DNA of 64,000 nt from SBBG01 sp033717875 (GCA_033717875.1 JADDKJ010000006.1:1-64000); one strand, 5' to 3'. Positions 24,683 to 33,939 are shown, numbered from the stretch's first letter. A program made the numbers and translations. Notes: generated by a model from the letters alone, not told the origin.

Positions 24683-26872
24683 CTAGAAAGCGTAAGCGAG
24701 ACTGGCCGAGACATTGATGCCCGGTTGCGTGTAACGGTCCAGGGCGGGATCGCTCGCCGTGCGGCCGCGAACCACGGGCCATAGCCAGTATTTCTCGTCG
24801 AGCAGGTTGAACAGGCCGGCATTGAGGCGCAGGCGCTTGCTGAAGTTGTAAGAGCCGAGCAGGTCCACTGTGGTATGGGCGGGCGCCGTGAAGAAGGCTG
24901 GGTCGCTCACCCGGTCCTTGCGCGCCATGTGAGTGATCATCAGTTCGCCGCGCCAGCGGTCCGCCGGGGCCTGCCAGCGCATACCGATCACACCTTTGAG
25001 AGGGTCCACCGAATCGAGCGGTACGCCGGCTTGCTGGTTGTCGCCGCGGGCATAGGCCAGCGATCCCAGCAGGCTCAGGGATTCGCCCAGCCGGATTTCT
25101 CCCTTGGCTTCCGCGCCGTAGATGCGCGCTTTCGACAGGTTGCGCGGCTGGAATACCAGCAGATTCGTCGCGGGGTCCCTTCCCAGGCTAGCGGTCTCAA
25201 TGAAATCCCGGTAGCGGTTGTCGAACACCGCGAGACTGAAACCGCCGGACTGGAAAGCGCCGCGCAGTCCGAGCTCCACGTTCTGGCTCTTTTCAGAGGC
25301 GAGGCCGGGATTCGGCAGCACGGTGTAGCCGAAGGTGAAGTTGGTGAACGCGATATTCGCGTCGTCATAGGGCGGGCTGCGGAAGCCGCCGGCATATTGC
25401 GCATAGGCGGAGAGCCGCGGGGTGAGTTTCATCACCGCGCCCAGCTTGGGCGACACCGCGCTGTCCTCGACCCGCTTGACGGCATAGCCGCTGGTATTGA
25501 TATTGGCGAATGCCTGATCGGGATCGGGCGTCATGCGATAGTGGTCGTAACGCACCCCAGGGATGAGAGTGAGCCTTCCTGTACCCACCATGATCTCGTC
25601 TTGCATATAGAATCCCGCGCGCTGCGTTTCGGTGTCGGGAAAGGTCTTGTTGGGAAATGTCTCGCCCGCCACCCGCTTGGTGCTGGTGCCCGCGCTCAGG
25701 TTGTATTCGGTACGGTCGCGTGGACGCGAGGTGGAGGTTGCCGAGAGGTCGAGGCCGTAGATCAGGCGGTGGGTCGCCGCCGCCGTCGAAAAGGCATGTT
25801 CGGATTGCAGGCTCCCGCCCCGGATGGTTTGCAGGAAATCCTGATCGGTGACGCGCAGCCGGTTGGGAGCGGGGCCGGGCGCGATGCGGGATTCTTCGGT
25901 GTGTTCCCGCATATCGGCATCCTGCCAGAACAGCCGCCAGACGATTTTCGGCAGCGCGGCGGCGGGGTTTTCATATTCGTGATCCAGGCTCAGGCGGACG
26001 CGTCGCGTCGCATCGTCGGCGCGCTGACCGGCGATGCGGCTGCCGCCCGGCACCGGCCCCTGGGCGCTGCGCACATCGGTCCGGGTGCCGCGATCCAGTC
26101 CTTCGGCGGTGAGTTTGAAGAGATGGCGTTCGTTGGCGTAGAAGAGCAGTTTGGCGAGCAGGTTATCGCTTCCCGTGTCCTGCGGGTTGGGGGCGATGTT
26201 CCCTTTGTTCGCTGTCTCTTTCCTGTCGCGGCGGGTGTATACCAGCATACCGTCGAAGCGGCCCTGTCTGCCCGCCAGGGTAAGGGTCTCCGCCCACTGG
26301 CGGCTGGCGCTGTAATACGCGCCCTTGACAGCGGCGAACCATGGCCTGCCGCCCGGTTCGAGGTAGTCCGCGGGATCCTTGGTGATGTAGGATACGACAC
26401 CGCCTATCGCATCCGAGCCATACAGTGACGAGGCCGGGCCGCGGATGATCTCGACGGATTTGACCGCATCCAGGTCGACCAGGTCGCGATTGAACGAGAG
26501 TCCCGCCGCCGGGCCGTCGGGCACGCGCACCCCGTCGATCAAGATCAGGACGCGATTACCCTCGATACCGCGGATGTTGAAGCTGGTGTTGCCTTGCCGA
26601 TCCGGTTTGGCCCCGACGGAAATGCCCGGTTCGTAGCGGATCAGGTCCTTGATATCGCCTGTCAGGCGGCGTTCCATTTCCTTGTCGTCGATGACCGTGA
26701 CGCTGGCGGGAGTGTCCCTGATCGCCCGTGGCGTTTTGGTTGCGGTGACGGTCACGGCGTCCATCTCCAGTACCGTGATCTTTTGTTCCGGTTTTTCTCC
26801 CCGGGCGATGACGGGGGCCAGGACGAACAGTGCGACGGATACGCCGTTACACCAGCTACGAAGATCAGCCAT
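24683..26872 (-). CDS. TonB-dependent heme/hemoglobin receptor
   Basis: An outer-membrane receptor of 729 residues. After a signal peptide the TonB box region reads DAVTVTATKTPR. The plug shows VIDDKEMERRL, the NTSFNIRGIEGNRVLILIDG core and SLYGSDAIGGVVSY. The C-terminal barrel ends ...INVSASLAYAF with a terminal Phe. This pattern is that of heme/hemoglobin/transferrin-type receptors. The start at 26872 has a GGAGG site; the upstream TTG is not needed. Heme specificity is supported by hemP at the head of the run. No tonB/exbBD genes are in the window. Confidence 0.88.
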   Translation of the reverse strand: MADLRSWCNGVSVALFVLAPVIARGEKPEQKITVLEMDAVTVTATKTPRAIRDTPASVTVIDDKEMERRLTGDIKDLIRYEPGISVGAKPDRQGNTSFNIRGIEGNRVLILIDGVRVPDGPAAGLSFNRDLVDLDAVKSVEIIRGPASSLYGSDAIGGVVSYITKDPADYLEPGGRPWFAAVKGAYYSASRQWAETLTLAGRQGRFDGMLVYTRRDRKETANKGNIAPNPQDTGSDNLLAKLLFYANERHLFKLTAEGLDRGTRTDVRSAQGPVPGGSRIAGQRADDATRRVRLSLDHEYENPAAALPKIVWRLFWQDADMREHTEESRIAPGPAPNRLRVTDQDFLQTIRGGSLQSEHAFSTAAATHRLIYGLDLSATSTSRPRDRTEYNLSAGTSTKRVAGETFPNKTFPDTETQRAGFYMQDEIMVGTGRLTLIPGVRYDHYRMTPDPDQAFANINTSGYAVKRVEDSAVSPKLGAVMKLTPRLSAYAQYAGGFRSPPYDDANIAFTNFTFGYTVLPNPGLASEKSQNVELGLRGAFQSGGFSLAVFDNRYRDFIETASLGRDPATNLLVFQPRNLSKARIYGAEAKGEIRLGESLSLLGSLAYARGDNQQAGVPLDSVDPLKGVIGMRWQAPADRWRGELMITHMARKDRVSDPAFFTAPAHTTVDLLGSYNFSKRLRLNAGLFNLLDEKYWLWPVVRGRTASDPALDRYTQPGINVSASLAYAF

Positions 26873-26960
26873 GAAGCCTCCTTCCTGTGACAAGAATAGG
26901 AATCGAACGTTGGCTGGCGGCCGGCGAGAGCGCCGGTTGGCTGGCTGTGAAAAAAATTTG

Positions 26961-27146
26961 TTATGCCGGCGGTGATGCGAGTCGCAGGAACGCCCCGGCC
27001 ATCTCCGTCAGCGGGGCCAGCATGAGAGGTGTCCACAAGGCCAGGAGGGCGAGCAGGGCGGCGGTCAGCGTGAGGCCCCATATCAGGAAATCTTTCCTGG
27101 GCCAATCGCCTTTGTCCGGTGTGGTGTATTTGCGCGGGTTACTCAT
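26961..27146 (-). CDS. small membrane protein between chelatase-like gene and receptor
   Basis: A 61-residue protein with a polar N-terminus (MSNPRKYTTPDKGDWPRKDF) and a long hydrophobic region that could form two helices (LIWGLTLTAALLALLALW and PLMLAPLTEMAGAFL). Its ATG overlaps the end of the CbiX-like gene by 8 bp, so translation is coupled. It is 88 bp from the receptor start. The family is not recognised. Confidence 0.65.
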   Translation of the reverse strand: MSNPRKYTTPDKGDWPRKDFLIWGLTLTAALLALLALWTPLMLAPLTEMAGAFLRLASPPA

Positions 27147-28920
27147 GATGTTTCTCCTTGCTGTCGTTACTCACCGCGATGCGGTGTGTTTGAGTCATGT
27201 CCCGGATCGCATTTTCGATCCCCTGCTCCAGCCAGCGCGTGAGCGCGGGGTGCGGCGCCAGACCCTGGCCGTTCATCCTGAATTCGCTGCCGCTTAGCAT
27301 TTCCTTGTAGGGTCCCGAGCCGTAGAGGCGGTTGGAGATCAGCAGCACTGCGCCACCATTTTCGTTGCCCTTGCGGATTTCCTCCTTGATCTCAGCCAGG
27401 GACTTCTCCCGCAGTTCCGGCCAGTCTTCCCGCAGCGCCATGGCCTTGATGGCCTTGAAGGGACGGTCCAGTTTTTTCTGGATGAGCGCGATGTTGGCGT
27501 TCATGACCGCGAGCCAGCGCGCATTTTCCTGCTCGCCCCCGCTGCCGTGGGCGAGCAGGATGACGGTCTCCCTTTCCGCCTGCCCGCTGATCGCCAGGAT
27601 GCGCTCGCGCAGGATGTCGGCGGTGGCGGGGTCTTCCTCGTAGCCGCCGAAGGTCTTGAACAACATACTGGTGCGCACCCGTGGCGGCCGCGCCCCCGGT
27701 GGCAATCCGGCGCCACCGGGGGACGCGCCATGATCGTGGCCATTACCGGGCGGATGCGAGGAGATGCCGAGGATGTAATCGCTCTCCGCCTTCATGTGGC
27801 CGTCGAGGGCGTACATGCGCACGAACACGGCGCGCTTGTAGCCTTCGCGCTCCAGGGTCTGCACCGCCTCGTTGAGCACGAGCGGATCGGCCATGCCGTA
27901 GGCCATCTCGACGTGATAGCGTTTGCGCAGAGGGGCGATGACCTTTTCCAGCCCGTCGTTATAAGGCTGGACGGAGCCGTGGGGCATGACGATGACGGCG
28001 ATCTTGTCCTGAACCGCCGGCACATGCGCGTTGGCGCTGCGCTTCAGCCAGGTGAGCACCTCGGGATGGGGTATGATCGATGCGCCGAGCGCGATGTCGA
28101 ACTCGCCGAACTTGCGTTGCATCCAGCCCTCCAGCGACATGTGGCCGTCGAACTTGGGGCCGATGGCGAAGGGGATCACCAGCGTCTTGCCCGGCTTCGC
28201 CGCCGTGCGGATCACGCGGTTGTCGAACTCTTCGTTCTTCTTTTGCAGCGCCGCCTCGGCGTCGCGCTCGTAGTAGACGAGGGTGGCGATTTCGCGAAAC
28301 GGCTGTCCGGCGGCCGCTTCCTTCGTCAATGCATCGAGTTCCTCGCGGATGCGTTTTTCACCCGCCTCGTCCCGGGCGCCGCTGCCGATGACGATCAGCC
28401 GTTCCCGTGACGGGTCGTTACTCAACGCCGCGATCCGGTCGCGCAGCAGCTCGGCGGCGAGGTAGCTCTCCGCCAGCGGCGGGGTCCAGGTCAGCCGCGC
28501 CCGTTTCACGAACGAAGGCAGCTTTCCGGTAAAGCGGTTTAGCACCGCGTCGGCCCGTGAGAAAAACAGCGGGATGGCTACGATCTCATTCATCCCCTTC
28601 TCTTCGAGTTCCGCCACCGCCTTGCGCAGGTACTCGTCGTACTGTCCGCTCAGCCCCTGGCTATCGCGGCCGAGCAGCGCGAGGCTGGCCGGGTAGTCTT
28701 TCTTGAATTGCGCCATCACCTCACGGGTTTCCTGATTGCCGAGAAAGCCGCGGTCCGGGGCGATCACCAGAAAGCCGGTTTTGGCGGATAAGGATTCCTT
28801 GCCGGATGCAGCGCCGTAATCTGCGAGAGACAAGCCGATGCAGAATGCGGAAGTTTTGAAAAACACCACCGCGCCCCGGGCGATGCGGGGGATAATCCAT
28901 GTCTTCATGTAAGCCGCCAT
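27139..28920 (-). CDS. exported CbiX-like protein with four chelatase half-domains
   Basis: This 593-residue protein has a hydrophobic leader (residues ~15-33), then four segments resembling CbiX/sirohydrochlorin-chelatase halves, starting near residues 48, 173, 306 and 451. Each begins with a beta strand: GFLVIAPDRG, RLIVIGSG, IAVIVMPHGS and TVILLAHGS. The catalytic-type His is kept in the third and fourth (314, 458), and DGH motifs occur at 260 and 375, so the third half holds both. Known CbiX enzymes are cytoplasmic and insert metal into tetrapyrroles. Here an exported form lies between hemP and a heme receptor. A metal-removing or tetrapyrrole-binding role is my inference. Confidence 0.75.
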   Translation of the reverse strand: MAAYMKTWIIPRIARGAVVFFKTSAFCIGLSLADYGAASGKESLSAKTGFLVIAPDRGFLGNQETREVMAQFKKDYPASLALLGRDSQGLSGQYDEYLRKAVAELEEKGMNEIVAIPLFFSRADAVLNRFTGKLPSFVKRARLTWTPPLAESYLAAELLRDRIAALSNDPSRERLIVIGSGARDEAGEKRIREELDALTKEAAAGQPFREIATLVYYERDAEAALQKKNEEFDNRVIRTAAKPGKTLVIPFAIGPKFDGHMSLEGWMQRKFGEFDIALGASIIPHPEVLTWLKRSANAHVPAVQDKIAVIVMPHGSVQPYNDGLEKVIAPLRKRYHVEMAYGMADPLVLNEAVQTLEREGYKRAVFVRMYALDGHMKAESDYILGISSHPPGNGHDHGASPGGAGLPPGARPPRVRTSMLFKTFGGYEEDPATADILRERILAISGQAERETVILLAHGSGGEQENARWLAVMNANIALIQKKLDRPFKAIKAMALREDWPELREKSLAEIKEEIRKGNENGGAVLLISNRLYGSGPYKEMLSGSEFRMNGQGLAPHPALTRWLEQGIENAIRDMTQTHRIAVSNDSKEKHHE

Positions 28921-29040
28921 ACCTCACTCCGTGGAGACCACCCGAAATGGACGGCCTCGCTGTAGTAAATGGTTGGCTGGCTACCCTATGTCAGGAGAGG
29001 GGTGCATAGGGATGGCTGGCTGACCGAACAACACTTGAAG

Positions 29041-29226
29041 TCATTTAGTAAGGATCAGTTTCCCTTTGCTGGTGATGCGTAATCGATACTCTGCGCCTGA
29101 GTGCTCGATGATCAATTCGCACGTCCCTTGCATCAGCTCCCCGCTGCCGACGCGCTTGGAGGCGGTTTTGACCGGTGGGCCGAGAGCGTGGCGCGGGACG
29201 CTGTTGGGATGTCTGTTCTCGATCAT
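29041..29226 (-). CDS. hemP: hemin uptake protein HemP/HmuP
   Basis: The C-terminal half, ELIIEHSGAEYRLRITSKGK then LILTK, is the HemP/HmuP signature. The protein has 61 residues, the normal size. In other bacteria HemP is needed for expression of heme receptor genes. A Fur-box-like sequence lies 36 bp upstream of the ATG. It is the first gene of the heme run; 120 bp separate it from the CbiX-like gene. Confidence 0.88.
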   Translation of the reverse strand: MIENRHPNSVPRHALGPPVKTASKRVGSGELMQGTCELIIEHSGAEYRLRITSKGKLILTK

Positions 29227-29261
29227 GGCTCCTGGATTCCTTGCAAACCAGAATTTTTGTT

Positions 29262-29280
29262 AACGATAATCATTCTCATT
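29262..29280 (-). promoter_or_regulatory. Fur box upstream of hemP
   Basis: The 19-bp AACGATAATCATTCTCATT closely matches the Fur consensus built from GATAAT units (GATAAT, CATTCTCATT on the other arm). Its place just upstream of hemP predicts iron repression of the whole downstream run. The ISNCY-like element starts 38 bp further upstream. Confidence 0.8.
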
Positions 29281-29317
29281 CATAGCTTGGGTTTTGTCAA
29301 GAGGGGGCTTTGTGTCA

Positions 29318-30700
29318 TGTAGAGAGCAAATAAACTGTCCGGTGTTGTAGCACATGATCTGTCCGGTTTTACTGGTTACCGAGGAGGTGACCGGGATGAA
29401 GCGGACGGAATGGCTACAGGAGACGCGGAGGATGAGATTTGAAGAAGCTTACGAGGGCTGGCAGGGTAAGCGGCTGACACAGGAAGAGGCGGCACGGCTG
29501 CTGGGGGTGAATGAACGGACCTTCCGCCGTTACATTGACCGCTACGAGGACGCGGGGCTGGACGGGTTGATCGACAAGCGGCTGAGCCAGGTGTCGCAGC
29601 GGCGGGCGCCGGTGGACGAAGTGCTGCGGCTGACGGAGCGGTACCAGCGATATCACCTTGGGTGGAATGCCAAGCATTTTTATGCCTGGTATCAAAAGGA
29701 CGGCGGTGGACGCAGCTACACCTGGGTCAAGAGCCGTTTGCAGGAGGCGGGGCTGACCGAGCGCTTGCCCGAAACGCGGCGCGCATCGCAAGAAACGGGA
29801 ACGCGCCCCTTGGCCGGGCATGATGATCCACCAGGACGGCAGTACCCATGAGTGGGTGACGGGCCAGAAGTGGGATTTGATCGCCACCTTGGACGACGCC
29901 ACCAACGAGCACTACTCATTGTTTTTTGTCGAGGAAGAAGGGACAGCGAGCAGCCTGTTGGGGGTCAGGGAGGTGATCGAGCAGCGTGGTCTATTCGCCT
30001 CGTTCTATTCTGACCGGGGCAGCCACTACTGGCACACGCCCGAGGCCGGGGGCAAGGTAGACAAGAAGAACCTCACCCAGTTCGGACAGGCGCTGAAGCG
30101 GTTGGGGATCGAAATGATCGCCGCCTACTCACCGGAAGCGCGAGGGCGTAGCGAACGGATGTTTCGCACCCATCAGGAGCGCTTGCCGAAAGAATTGGCG
30201 TTGGCGGGCATCACCGGCATGGCGGCGGCCAACCGCTACCTCAAGGAGGTTTACCTGCCCGCCTTCAACGCCGAATTCATGCAAGCGGCGCGCGAGGAAG
30301 GTTCGGCCTTTGTGGCGTGGATTGGAGGCGATCTGGATGATTATCTCTGCGAGCGCCATGAGCGGGTGGTGGGGAAGGACAACTGTGTGAGCTTCGAGGG
30401 GATGAAGTTACAGATCCCGGCGGATCGCCACCGCTGCCACTACGTGAAGGTGAAAGTGGCGGTGCTGCGGCGTCCCGATGGGCGGCTGGCGATCCATCAT
30501 GGGCCGCGCCGGCTTGCCGAGTATGACGCCGGCGGCCTTCTTACGGCGCCGGAACTGAAGGGGGTTGCGTAAGTCCGCCGCGACCGCCCGTCGGGGAGGG
30601 AAGCCGGTTCCGGGCTACGCCCTCCACCGGCTTCCCTCCCCGACGGAGAAAGCGGACAATTCATTTGCTACAAAACCGGACAAGTCTATTTGTTGCTAAC
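29318..30700 (+). mobile_element. ISNCY/IS1202-like insertion sequence with 18-bp target duplication
   Basis: The element is flanked by perfect copies of AGAGGGGGCTTTGTGTCA at 29300-29317 and 30701-30718. Its ends are imperfect inverted repeats, including AGCAAATAAACTGTCCGG on the left and a related AACAAATAGACTTGTCCGG on the right complement, with a second copy of CTGTCCGG further in. Such long duplications are known for IS1202-type elements. It carries one plus-strand transposase gene, which is frameshifted. It separates the hemP promoter from vapBC. Confidence 0.88.
29396..30572 (+). pseudogene. ISNCY-type transposase, frameshifted
   Basis: The first frame begins at the ATG at 29396 after a GAGGAGG site. 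It encodes a helix-turn-helix, LTQEEAARLLGVNERTFRRY, and ends at 29851. The second frame carries the integrase core: DDE residues in LIATLDDATNEHY, FYSDRGSHYW and GRSERMFRTHQ, ending at 30572. Between RLQEAGLTERLP and MMIHQDGSTHEW a +1 shift near 29775 is needed. Whether this is decay or recoding cannot be told; no classical slippery heptamer stands out. Confidence 0.82.
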
Positions 30701-30743
30701 AGAGGGGGCTTTGTGTCAGAGTTGAAGAGGGTGGAATGCGCAG

Positions 30744-30850
30744 TCACTCCGGCGCTTGGCTTATACCAACATACTCCAGCATCGCCATTTCCGCCTCGCT
30801 GAAACCCGCCATCCACCGCTGGTGCGGCTGAACAGGTTTTCCGGCATCGG
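30744..30850 (-). pseudogene. remnant of a DUF455 gene copy, internally deleted
   Basis: Downstream of vapC the minus strand holds the start of DUF455 (equivalent to MPEDLFSRT) joined within a few codons to its end (AGFSEAEMAMLE). The intact gene at 21519-22340 has AAGFSEEEMAMLE at its C-terminus. Thus about 750 bp of the middle are missing here. Confidence 0.7.
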
Positions 30851-30859
30851 GAGATATTT

Positions 30860-31270
30860 CTATTTCTCGGTGGGATCGAGCACCGCCAGGTTGGCAAAGT
30901 ATTTCCGATAAAATCCCCGGTCTCGCGTCAGCAGTCTGTCGCACTGGTTGAGGGCGTGTGCGCCGATGAGAAAATCCGGGATCATGCGCTCCCGGTTGCC
31001 GCCGTTTTTCCGGTAGTCCAGCCACGCCGCCCCGCTCGCGATGGCGGATGATGCGCTCATCGGACTGAAGCCGACGCCGAGCTGTTCCATGATGTCCGCG
31101 AATTGCTTTTTATCGGCGAAAGCGGAGGACACCTCCGCCCACACAATCTCGCAGGCGACGAGCGAGCCTGTGGCGATGGATTGTCTCATGGCGTCGGCGG
31201 AGCGCTGGCAGAATTTCGGGTCGTTCTTGAATATGTCCAGAAGCACGCTGGAATCCACTGCTGTGATCAT
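30860..31270 (-). CDS. vapC: PIN-domain toxin VapC with a borrowed C-terminus
   Basis: The 136-residue protein has PIN acidic motifs: MITAVDSSVLLDIFKNDP, EIVWAEVSSAF, and IPDFLIGAHAL with TRDRGFYRKYF. It likely cleaves RNA. The last 11 residues, ANLAVLDPTEK, are encoded by the 73-bp block also found at the end of the ferritin gene at 22.3 kb. Its start overlaps the antitoxin stop by 4 bp. Confidence 0.87.
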   Translation of the reverse strand: MITAVDSSVLLDIFKNDPKFCQRSADAMRQSIATGSLVACEIVWAEVSSAFADKKQFADIMEQLGVGFSPMSASSAIASGAAWLDYRKNGGNRERMIPDFLIGAHALNQCDRLLTRDRGFYRKYFANLAVLDPTEK

Positions 31271-31482
31271 CTCTCTCCCCGTAATTCCGCGATCAGGTCA
31301 TCGGTATTGCCTTGAGGGAGGCAGCCGATGACCGCCGAAACGGGATCGAGTGCCTTTTTTCTGGCGACCAGTCGACCGTTTTCGACCTCGAAGTCGAGAA
31401 TCGTGCCCGGGCGGATGCCCAGTTTCTCGCGCAAGGATTTGGGGATGGTGACCTGCCCGCGTTCGGCAACGACGGCTTTCAT
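31267..31482 (-). CDS. vapB: AbrB-fold antitoxin VapB
   Basis: A 71-residue AbrB/MazE-type DNA-binding protein: AERGQVTIPKSLREKLGI, then RPGTILDFEVENGRLVARK. The C-terminal part would neutralise the PIN toxin that follows. An AGGAG site precedes the ATG. A perfect 16-bp palindrome 36 bp upstream is the likely operator. Confidence 0.9.
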   Translation of the reverse strand: MKAVVAERGQVTIPKSLREKLGIRPGTILDFEVENGRLVARKKALDPVSAVIGCLPQGNTDDLIAELRGER

Positions 31483-31518
31483 GGCGAGGGATCTCCTGGG
31501 TTGACGATAAATGAATTA

Positions 31519-31534
31519 TCGAATACGTATTCGA
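31519..31534. promoter_or_regulatory. perfect 16-bp palindrome upstream of vapB
   Basis: TCGAATACGTATTCGA is fully self-complementary and lies between the divergent vapB and tex genes. It is a candidate operator for the VapBC complex and could also affect tex. Confidence 0.55.
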
Positions 31535-31620
31535 ATTTGTAAAGTATGTAATTACTGAGGCTCGGCTTCGGTTAAAATCGCCCTCTTTGCAGAAAAAAAC
31601 CAAAGGAAGACTACCCCCTC

Positions 31621-33939
31621 ATGATCATCCCGATTACCCAGCGCATCGCCAACGAGCTTTCGGTGCAGGAGCGGCAGGTGGCCGCGGCCGTGCAACTGCT
31701 GGACGAAGGCGCGACGGTGCCGTTCATCGCCCGTTACCGCAAGGAAGCCACCGGCGGCCTGGACGATACTCATCTGCGCTTTCTCGAGGACCGGCTGCGC
31801 TATCTGCGCGAGATGGAGGATCGCCGCGCGGCGATCCTCAAGAGCATTGGCGAGCAGGGCAAGCTCACCGCCGAACTGGAGAAGGACATCCTCGATGCCG
31901 ACACCAAGACGCGGCTGGAGGACTTGTACCTGCCCTACAAGCCGAAGCGCCGCACCAAGGCGCAAATCGCGCGGGAAGCCGGTCTGGAGCCGCTGGCGCA
32001 GGCATTGCTGGGGAATCCGCTGCTCGTGCCCGAGCAGGTGGCGGCGGAATATGTCAATGCCGACCAGGGCGTGGCAGACGTGAAGGCGGCGCTGGAAGGG
32101 GCGCGCCATATCCTGATGGAGCAGTTCGCCGAGGAGGCCGAGCTGCTGGGCCGCTTGCGCGAATACCTGTGGGACAGTGCCAAGCTCACCTCGCGTGTCG
32201 CGGAAGGCAAGGAGGAAGAGGGCGCGAAATTCCGCGATTATTTCGCTTACAGCGAGCCGCTCAAGGCGGTGCCGTCACATCGCGCGTTGGCGCTGTTTCG
32301 TGGCCGCAACGAGAATGTGCTGCAACTGGCGCTGGTGTTGCCGGAAGAGGAAGGCGAGATCGGTAGAAGCGCGCAGCCCAACGCCTGCGAGCGCATGATC
32401 GCCGCACATTTCAGGATCGCCGATCAAGGCCGCCCCGCCGATAGCTGGTTGCGCGAGACGGTGCGCTGGGCATGGCGGGTGAAGATTTTTCTGCATCTCG
32501 ACCTCGAGTTGATGACGCGGTTGCGCGAGGCGGCCGAAGCCGAGGCGATCAAGGTGTTCGCCCGCAATCTGCACGACCTGCTGCTCGCCGCCCCGGCCGG
32601 GCCGCGCACGGTGATCGGTCTCGATCCCGGTTTGCGTACCGGTGTGAAGGCCGCGGTGGTGGACACCACAGGCAAACTGCTCGACACCGCTACCATCTAT
32701 CCCCATGCCCCGCACAACCGCTGGGATGCGTCGATCCATGCGCTGGCCGAGCTGGCGCGCAAACACAAAGCGGAGCTGGTCAGCATCGGCAACGGCACCG
32801 CCTCGCGCGAGACCGACAAGCTGGCCGTCGACCTGTTCAAGCGCCACCCGGAGCTGGCGCTGCAAAAGCTGGTGGTATCGGAGGCCGGGGCTTCGGTGTA
32901 TTCGGCGTCGGAATTCGCCGCCCAGGAATTTCCCGCGCTGGATGTCAGTCTGCGCGGCGCGGTGTCCATCGCCCGGCGTTTGCAAGACCCGCTGGCCGAG
33001 CTGGTGAAGATCGACCCCAAGGCGATCGGCGTCGGCCAGTATCAGCACGATGTCAGTCAGACCGAGCTGGCCCGCACCCTGGATGCGGTGGTCGAGGACT
33101 GCGTCAACGCTGTCGGCGTGGACGTGAACACCGCCTCTATCCCCCTGCTGGCGCGCATCTCGGGCCTGAACCAGACGCTGGCGCGCAATATTGTCGACTT
33201 CCGCGATCGCAACGGCCCCTTCAGGGACCGCGCCGCGCTCAAGGACGTGCCGCGCTTGGGCGAGAAGACCTTCGAGCAAGCGGCGGGTTTTCTGCGCGTC
33301 ATGCGCGGCGACAACCCGCTCGATGCCTCCGCTGTCCACCCGGAAAGCTATCCGGTGGTGCGGCGCATCCTCGAAAAACTGGGGGTGGACATCTGCAACC
33401 TCGTCGGCAACGGCGCGCTGTTGAAGGGGCTCTCGCCCAAGGAATTCACCGACGAACGTTTCGGCCTGCCGACGGTGAAGGACATCCTCGCCGAACTGGA
33501 AAAACCGGGCCGCGACCCGCGCCCGGAATTCAAGACCGCCGCGTTCCGTGAAGGCGTGGAAGATCTGAAAGACCTGCAACCCGGCATGATGCTGGAAGGC
33601 GTAGTGACCAACGTCACCAACTTCGGCGCCTTCGTCGACATCGGCGTGCATCAGGATGGCCTGGTGCACATCTCCGCCCTCGCCGGCAAATTCGTCAAAG
33701 ACCCGCACAGCGTGGTGAAGGCGGGCGATGTGGTGAAGGTCAAGGTGCTGGAGGTGGACGAAAAGCGCCGCCGCATCGCGCTCACCATGCGGCTGGAGGA
33801 TCAGCCAGGCGTCGCCGTGCCGACGGCAAAGGCTGATGCCCCGCGCAAGCCGAAGCCGAAACAGGAATCCAAGCCGCCGATGGAAAACGCCATGGCCGCG
33901 GCGTTTGCGAAATTGCGGGGCGGTGCGGGTTCCAATTGA
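31621..33939 (+). CDS. tex: transcription accessory protein Tex (S1 RNA-binding)
   Basis: Tex is a conserved nucleic-acid-binding protein of 772 residues. Landmarks are VPFIARYRKEATGGLDD near the start, the YqgF-like nuclease fold VIGLDPGLRTGVKAAVVD near residue 335, HhH motifs (ARISGLNQTLARNIVDFRD), and the C-terminal S1 domain GMMLEGVVTNVTNFGAFVDI. The Lys/Pro-rich tail is normal. The ATG at 31621 gives the canonical MIIPITQRIANEL start. Confidence 0.96.
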   Translation: MIIPITQRIANELSVQERQVAAAVQLLDEGATVPFIARYRKEATGGLDDTHLRFLEDRLRYLREMEDRRAAILKSIGEQGKLTAELEKDILDADTKTRLEDLYLPYKPKRRTKAQIAREAGLEPLAQALLGNPLLVPEQVAAEYVNADQGVADVKAALEGARHILMEQFAEEAELLGRLREYLWDSAKLTSRVAEGKEEEGAKFRDYFAYSEPLKAVPSHRALALFRGRNENVLQLALVLPEEEGEIGRSAQPNACERMIAAHFRIADQGRPADSWLRETVRWAWRVKIFLHLDLELMTRLREAAEAEAIKVFARNLHDLLLAAPAGPRTVIGLDPGLRTGVKAAVVDTTGKLLDTATIYPHAPHNRWDASIHALAELARKHKAELVSIGNGTASRETDKLAVDLFKRHPELALQKLVVSEAGASVYSASEFAAQEFPALDVSLRGAVSIARRLQDPLAELVKIDPKAIGVGQYQHDVSQTELARTLDAVVEDCVNAVGVDVNTASIPLLARISGLNQTLARNIVDFRDRNGPFRDRAALKDVPRLGEKTFEQAAGFLRVMRGDNPLDASAVHPESYPVVRRILEKLGVDICNLVGNGALLKGLSPKEFTDERFGLPTVKDILAELEKPGRDPRPEFKTAAFREGVEDLKDLQPGMMLEGVVTNVTNFGAFVDIGVHQDGLVHISALAGKFVKDPHSVVKAGDVVKVKVLEVDEKRRRIALTMRLEDQPGVAVPTAKADAPRKPKPKQESKPPMENAMAAAFAKLRGGAGSN

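Noticed and set aside
24875..26428. 517-residue plus-strand frame
   Set aside because: Antisense to the TonB receptor; composition is that of a shadow frame.
29750..29830. Programmed frameshift in the ISNCY-like transposase
   Set aside because: No clear slippery heptamer plus stimulator stands out, and other genes in the window carry plain single-base breaks, so decay is simpler.
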